The position numbers and the translations under genes were made by a program. From Paracentrotus lividus (lineage: Eukaryota > Echinodermata > Echinoidea > Camarodonta > Echinidae), in assembly GCA_940671915.1 (NCBI GenBank), contig CALNVZ010003426.1, positions 31,420,712 to 31,484,711 on the forward strand: 64,000 bases of DNA, given 5' to 3'. How positions within the stretch are numbered: position 1 is the stretch's first letter; the number at the start of each line of letters is the position of its first letter. Below the pieces are notes generated by a model. The model was not told the origin of the DNA. It saw only the letters and a program-made list of their open reading frames with translations, and ran no database searches. Of the stretch, positions 59,701-64,000 are shown piece by piece.

Positions 59701-60520
59701 TGAATTCCTAACTGCAAATCCTACTCCATGTTCTCTAGGCGCATCCAGAGTTTTTCCTTGCCACAAGAAAGTATAATCTTGTTCTTTCAGAGTGCCATTC
59801 TCTGCAAGACGCGTTTCCTGAAGTGCAGCTATATCCACCTGAAGTCTCTGTTAGCTCGTCGTTGATGACAGCTGTCTTTCGAACATCGTTAATGTCCTGT
59901 AGATTTTCGTTGAGTCCGGTCATCATTGTACGGACGTTCAACATCCCAGTTTAAGAGCTGTCTCTTTTTTACTTTCATTTGTTTCTTAATCTGGTGTGGT
60001 AGTTTACAGTCCACTTGTCGGCGTTGATCCCTAATCCCCACAACACCCAATGAGGAAGGCAGACGTGTGGCGGGACAACCCTTAGTTGACTGGGGCTGCC
60101 CAGCTTGAGGCGGGCGGTAGCTGTCCAGTGGCGACCCGAAAATCCCTCCCACGCGTCGGAAGTAGCCCCTGGCTGCCTTGATCTACGCCAATCGATACTT
60201 AGCTTATAACCGGTTAACTGCTGCTTCCCGTGTTGTTGTCGACGCTGTGAAGCGAAGCTGGAGTGTCCTCTCCAGGGCGCACGCCTGCGGCAAGTTCATA
60301 AGGAGACAAAGCTGTAGCCCATAGCAGCGAAGTCCCCCTCTCCACGCAAACTGATGGATCCAAAGGAACAGCGAAGGCTACAATTTGGCATCAGAGACGT
60401 CGCAGGAGTTGCGAGATGTTAGGTTGCTTTAGGGACTCCGGCTCCAGTTAGCACAGGTAGGGCGCTGGATGCCATCCCAGTACTCAAGAACAAAGTTCTT
60501 GCCTGTCGCCACTATGTGAA
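56770..60520 (-). mobile_element. Non-LTR retrotransposon (endonuclease plus reverse transcriptase), frame-broken
   Basis: Read right to left. A GC-richer 5' region (about 60520-60150) is followed by the endonuclease start NVRTMMTGLNENLQDI (59944 down). The endonuclease end carries the D-T-D-H-S-L-V block (59478-58915). Reverse transcriptase blocks follow: KAPGNDGIPPDLIK (about 58470), NNYRGISLLSVVGKLFARVI, QCGFRANRSTLDMIFS, FIDLTKAFD-type, GVKQGCVLAPTL and a FADD-type catalytic site near 57750. A GRPKLRYKDVCKRDMK C-terminal block and a Cys/His patch near 56870 end it. Many frameshifts mean no intact protein. The clade is not determined. It is in the same orientation as liprin-beta, in an upstream intron. 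Confidence 0.9.
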
Positions 60521-60524
60521 CTCC

Positions 60525-60618
60525 AAATACTAAATTATACTATCCCTCGTGCACATCTGTTTCAACTCAGCCTACGGCCTCGGTGAAATAAATGTGCCCT
60601 CGGGATAATTTAGTATTT
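60525..60618. mobile_element. Short hairpin MITE
   Basis: AAATACTAAATTATACTATC at 60525 and the inverted GGGATAATTTAGTATTT ending at 60618, with GTGCACAT/ATGTGC inside, form a ~94-bp near-palindrome. No coding. It abuts the apparent 5' end of the retrotransposon. Confidence 0.65.
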
Positions 60619-63600
60619 GTCGTGCACATACAAGAACATAATACAGCATAAGACACGCATATTGTACACTGAAAAGTACATCCTTATGCTTGTCAACAAT
60701 ACAATGTAGAAATTATTCATCACACATGACGTCACATCTCCAATGGTTACTCTGTCAGGCCGTAGGCAGGCTTCACACAAACCCACTTGTAAATCTACAA
60801 AATAAACAGAATTCTCTTTGCCGATCTGGCCTGCACTGACTAAGGGGTGACAGAGTATGAAAATGGTTCGATTTCTGGTTCCATGATGTACTTTGGCTAG
60901 ACATTACTTGAAAACTGCTACACTATAACAATGGTTACCTGGTATGAAGAAATTCCTTTAATGATGTTTTGAGCACCTCTCATGGTAGTTATGGTAATGC
61001 AGGGACTAATAATGGCAATCACATTGTATTTTCAAGCAAATAAGCACTTCATAAATAGAAGTAAACCTAGTGGAAATGACATTAACCAGCTGAGGAGTTA
61101 ACTAATGTTTCATACAATAGAGGGACTTTATTTAGATACCACATGTGTGTTAAGAACTGTTCATAACGAATGGTGTAAAGGGGCTCTCAGCTCTCATTCG
61201 ATTGTGAATGAATGCTTCGATAAGCAATCGCTCTCCATATTTTATTGTGGCTCTAAGAATAGATGGATAACAAGTAAAGCCTGCTGTGACAACTAATGAA
61301 AAATGGAGAGAAACTCCCAAGGAACCCAAGTACATCTAGGGTTTTGCCACAAATACATAGACTTTGAAGTAAAGAAGAGACTTACCCACTGAATATGTAA
61401 AATGTAATTCATGGCATGGCATTAAATGATCTTAAGTCTTATTTGTTCGCTTGTGTTCCTAAAGACAGACATTCCCCTTATTCTAATATTCTTTGTACAA
61501 GCACCTTGGGCATGAACATCAAAATGGAAAATGCCGCTATAGAAACCCTATGTATTATTATCATTTGATTATTATTATTAAATGGCTCTCCATATAAATG
61601 AGGAAAAATTAATGCAAGTATGGGTGTCATTTATTAAGTTCCCTCATACACTGAACATTCTAAGCATGTAACTTACTCATTAAGTAAAATATTTAATATT
61701 CAGAGATGATTTTTGTGCATCCTATATGACTTGGATTATACAGATTTTGGAGTTGAATAACCCAAGCTTTGATATATTCCTCAAATGATTCAGTTGTGAC
61801 GTGTCATATCTATCATAGCAAACTGTTAATTAATGGTATCAATTTTAGATTAGTCAGATTGGAACAGCGGGTAAACCACAAGATGATGAACAATGAAAGA
61901 TTTATGAATAAAGTAATAATCCTTTAGGATTATGTTATGAGTCAACACTCTCAAAATATACAGTGTATGACAATGAGTCAGCTTGAGATAATCCAAAGCT
62001 ATCCAATGATGAAAATAATGAAGCTGCAAGATTATTCATTTGATTAAATATTAAGTAAAAGGCATTATACTACAATTTACAATTCAGCCAGGAAAACCAT
62101 TAAGAAAATGGGAATTCATACTTGTACATGCATCCCCTTTTTTCTGTCTACAATAACAGATATAGACAACCAATTCCTTTACAATTTAATAAATTGTGAG
62201 TTGATCTGTTTTGGATGCCCTTGTTGCTAATTATTGTACATGTAATTCAATGTAATTCCAAAACTATATTAAAAGAACATTTAAGAATTTTGGACTAAGA
62301 TCAACAGGAAAACTAAAAGCATTGAAGTGAATTTATCATTGATAGTATTTTTAGTCTAATACTAAATGCCTACGTTTTAGTATGACATACATGTATGAGA
62401 TTTTAAGGAAATAACACCTTTCTTTCCTACCTTGTTTCTTTCTACTATAAAGCATGATTCCAGTTCAATGCTGGCAAAAAGTGCAATGCTGTCAAAAGAG
62501 TTGTTGATATCATCAACCTCAGGTAAATTAAAAATGTTTAGGTCTTAAATATTACAAGATTGTGTAATGCCTCCACAAGTAGTATAAAGCCACTCTATTT
62601 CTATTTCTGTTTACTGCGTAGCCCACTCAAGTAATAAGCCTTCTCATATCACTTGTTGTTGTTAATTGAATTCCGGTTTTCTAAGATCTATTGAAAATAT
62701 ACCCATTCATAAACTGTCAGATTTAGTAGCAAGTCTTGAGTAAGAATAACATATTATCAGGTAATTGTACTTTGTACCACATCATCATCAAGCATGATAA
62801 ATGGCCTTTTGAATGTGTGACGTAGCAAACTGAGTAAACATTGACTATTTCAATGAAAAGAACGATTATTGAGTCACAGGATCTTATTTTCCACCGACTG
62901 TTTAACTAAACGGATACAACATTTAATACCAATTTGATTCACAAAACCATTAAGATAATAATCACAATGTTATATGATTCATACATGCATAGGTTCACTG
63001 ATGTTTGGCATACTTGTTCTCTAAGAACTTTGGTAAAATAATATCATCTTATCATTACTTGATTCAGTACATGTTCTACATGTAGAAGAAAACCAAATTG
63101 CTTTTGAAAGTTCAGCGCAATATTTATAGAACAAAACTTTAGACTTACATGGGTAAAATTTCTCATCTCTGGTCTTTACGGCAAAGTTTGTTTAAATTTT
63201 GTTAGTTTGAATGACAATGTAACCTCCATATAAAAAAATGGGTTTCACTTTGGTTATGACATCATACAAAAGAAATCATTGACATTGGAATATCTCAATA
63301 TTTCTTTAATAATTAATGTTTAATGTTATGAAATAGCATTTAAAAACTGTTTAGAATTGAGAAATACCCATTAATTTACATTGGAAAGCTGACATGCATA
63401 ATCTTAAGTGTAATCTAAATAAAATTAACAACGTTGAATCAAATTAAGATGATATCTCTGATTAAATTGCAATTTTGATGAACCTTGTCCATCTGGTATA
63501 AGACACACTTTTCAATGCAGCTGGGTCTACAATATGTCTGAAAAGCATGAGCTTTATTCTACAATACTAAAAACAAAAACAAGGTAATTTCATGTTTGGA

Positions 63601-64000
63601 GCTTTTCCAGAGTCCAATGTCCACACAGTCAGAGGAAAGATCTCCACTCTACAAGGCAACATTCTGCCTGAAAAGTAAGTCTTGTACATATACAGTTGCA
63701 TGTAGAATAATTCTACCCCCTTGGTATAACCATGGATCCTACTGGTATAACGAGCGTATGCAATCTTACAAATATTTTTTTGTTTCTTTCTGGAATAATA
63801 CACACTAAATTAGAATTGTATATAAAATCAAAGATCAGTAAGACACGTTTGATTTGATCAACATTATAAACCATATTCATTAATGCATGGACAGTTATGG
63901 TCAATCAGGCAAATTAAGGTAGTTTTCATATGTTTCTGTGATCATTAAAACATTATATAAATAGTGCATGCTCTACCATGCAACATACTAGATTATGTGC
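60619..64000. other. Intron or upstream sequence, nothing firmly recognised
   Basis: AT-rich. No recognisable exon on either strand; presumably a large liprin-beta intron. A possible retroelement 3' end lies at about 61440-61590 (see separate entry). Confidence 0.5.
61440..61590 (+). mobile_element. Possible CR1/L2-like 3' end or SINE tail
   Basis: GAAAATGCCGCTATAGAAAC then CCTATGTATTATTATC and a (ATT)n run resemble the 3' terminus of CR1/L2-type LINEs and their SINEs, which end in TATA-AA-CC-TATTATTATT motifs. Pattern memory only. Confidence 0.35.

Noticed and set aside
62425-62520. Possible upstream liprin-beta exon on the minus strand (VDDINNSFDSIALFASIELE)
   Set aside because: The flanking AG and GTAGG are weak and the sequence does not match any liprin-beta segment I recognise.
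1-64000. tRNA, rRNA or other structured RNA genes
   Set aside because: I looked for tRNA B-box words (GGTTCRANNCC) and found none convincing; no rRNA-like conserved blocks were seen. A covariance-model search would be needed to be sure.

Overview
This is a eukaryotic, animal genomic window. It is AT-rich, has small exons with clean GT-AG borders inside large introns, and is crowded with transposable elements, satellites and microsatellites. There is no sign of bacterial gene organisation. The gene content and a TU-like fold-back element point to a marine invertebrate deuterostome; a sea urchin or other echinoderm is my best guess, by inference only.

Two protein genes are recognisable and they converge tail to tail. 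(1) Plus strand, about 1113 to 21182: a membrane protein with calcium-binding EGF modules, a Ser/Thr/Pro mucin-like stalk with 11-residue tandem repeats, a SEA domain split over two exons, a second type of EGF module, a transmembrane segment and a short, possibly frameshifted tail. Its 5' end lies left of the window. (2) Minus strand, exons from 42605 down to 30166: liprin-beta (PPFIBP1/2 family). The SAM-domain half is complete to a stop codon, with consistent phases across ten exons. The N-terminal coiled-coil half is off the right edge or not recognisable.

The most important structural fact concerns 32202-45058 and 45090-58195. These are two copies of the same ~13 kb, separated by a run of exactly 25 Ns. 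The right copy carries very many one-base indels, which break every liprin exon in it, and ends in the same non-LTR retrotransposon as the left copy. This looks like a false assembly duplication (unmerged overlap, noisy long-read fill), not biology. Collapsing it gives one liprin-beta gene with one full non-LTR element (about 56770-60520) in an upstream intron.

The introns of the first gene hold the most unusual DNA: a palindrome with complementary CA and TG tracts (179-922); a 3.45 kb fold-back element with tandem-repeat arms (2290-5744); a 4.57 kb element with matching termini and TA flanks whose two arms are related satellite arrays in opposite orientation (8412-12978), with a 923 bp palindromic TA-flanked element nested in it; a second such palindrome (17869-18544); and two piggyBac-type TTAA-flanked non-autonomous elements with poly-C blocks (16562-17314, 19689-20395) plus a probable third at the N gap. 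The intergenic stretch 21.2-30.1 kb contains a 100-N gap, two small inverted-repeat elements and a diverged tandem duplication. The window from 60.6 to 64.0 kb shows no supportable gene.
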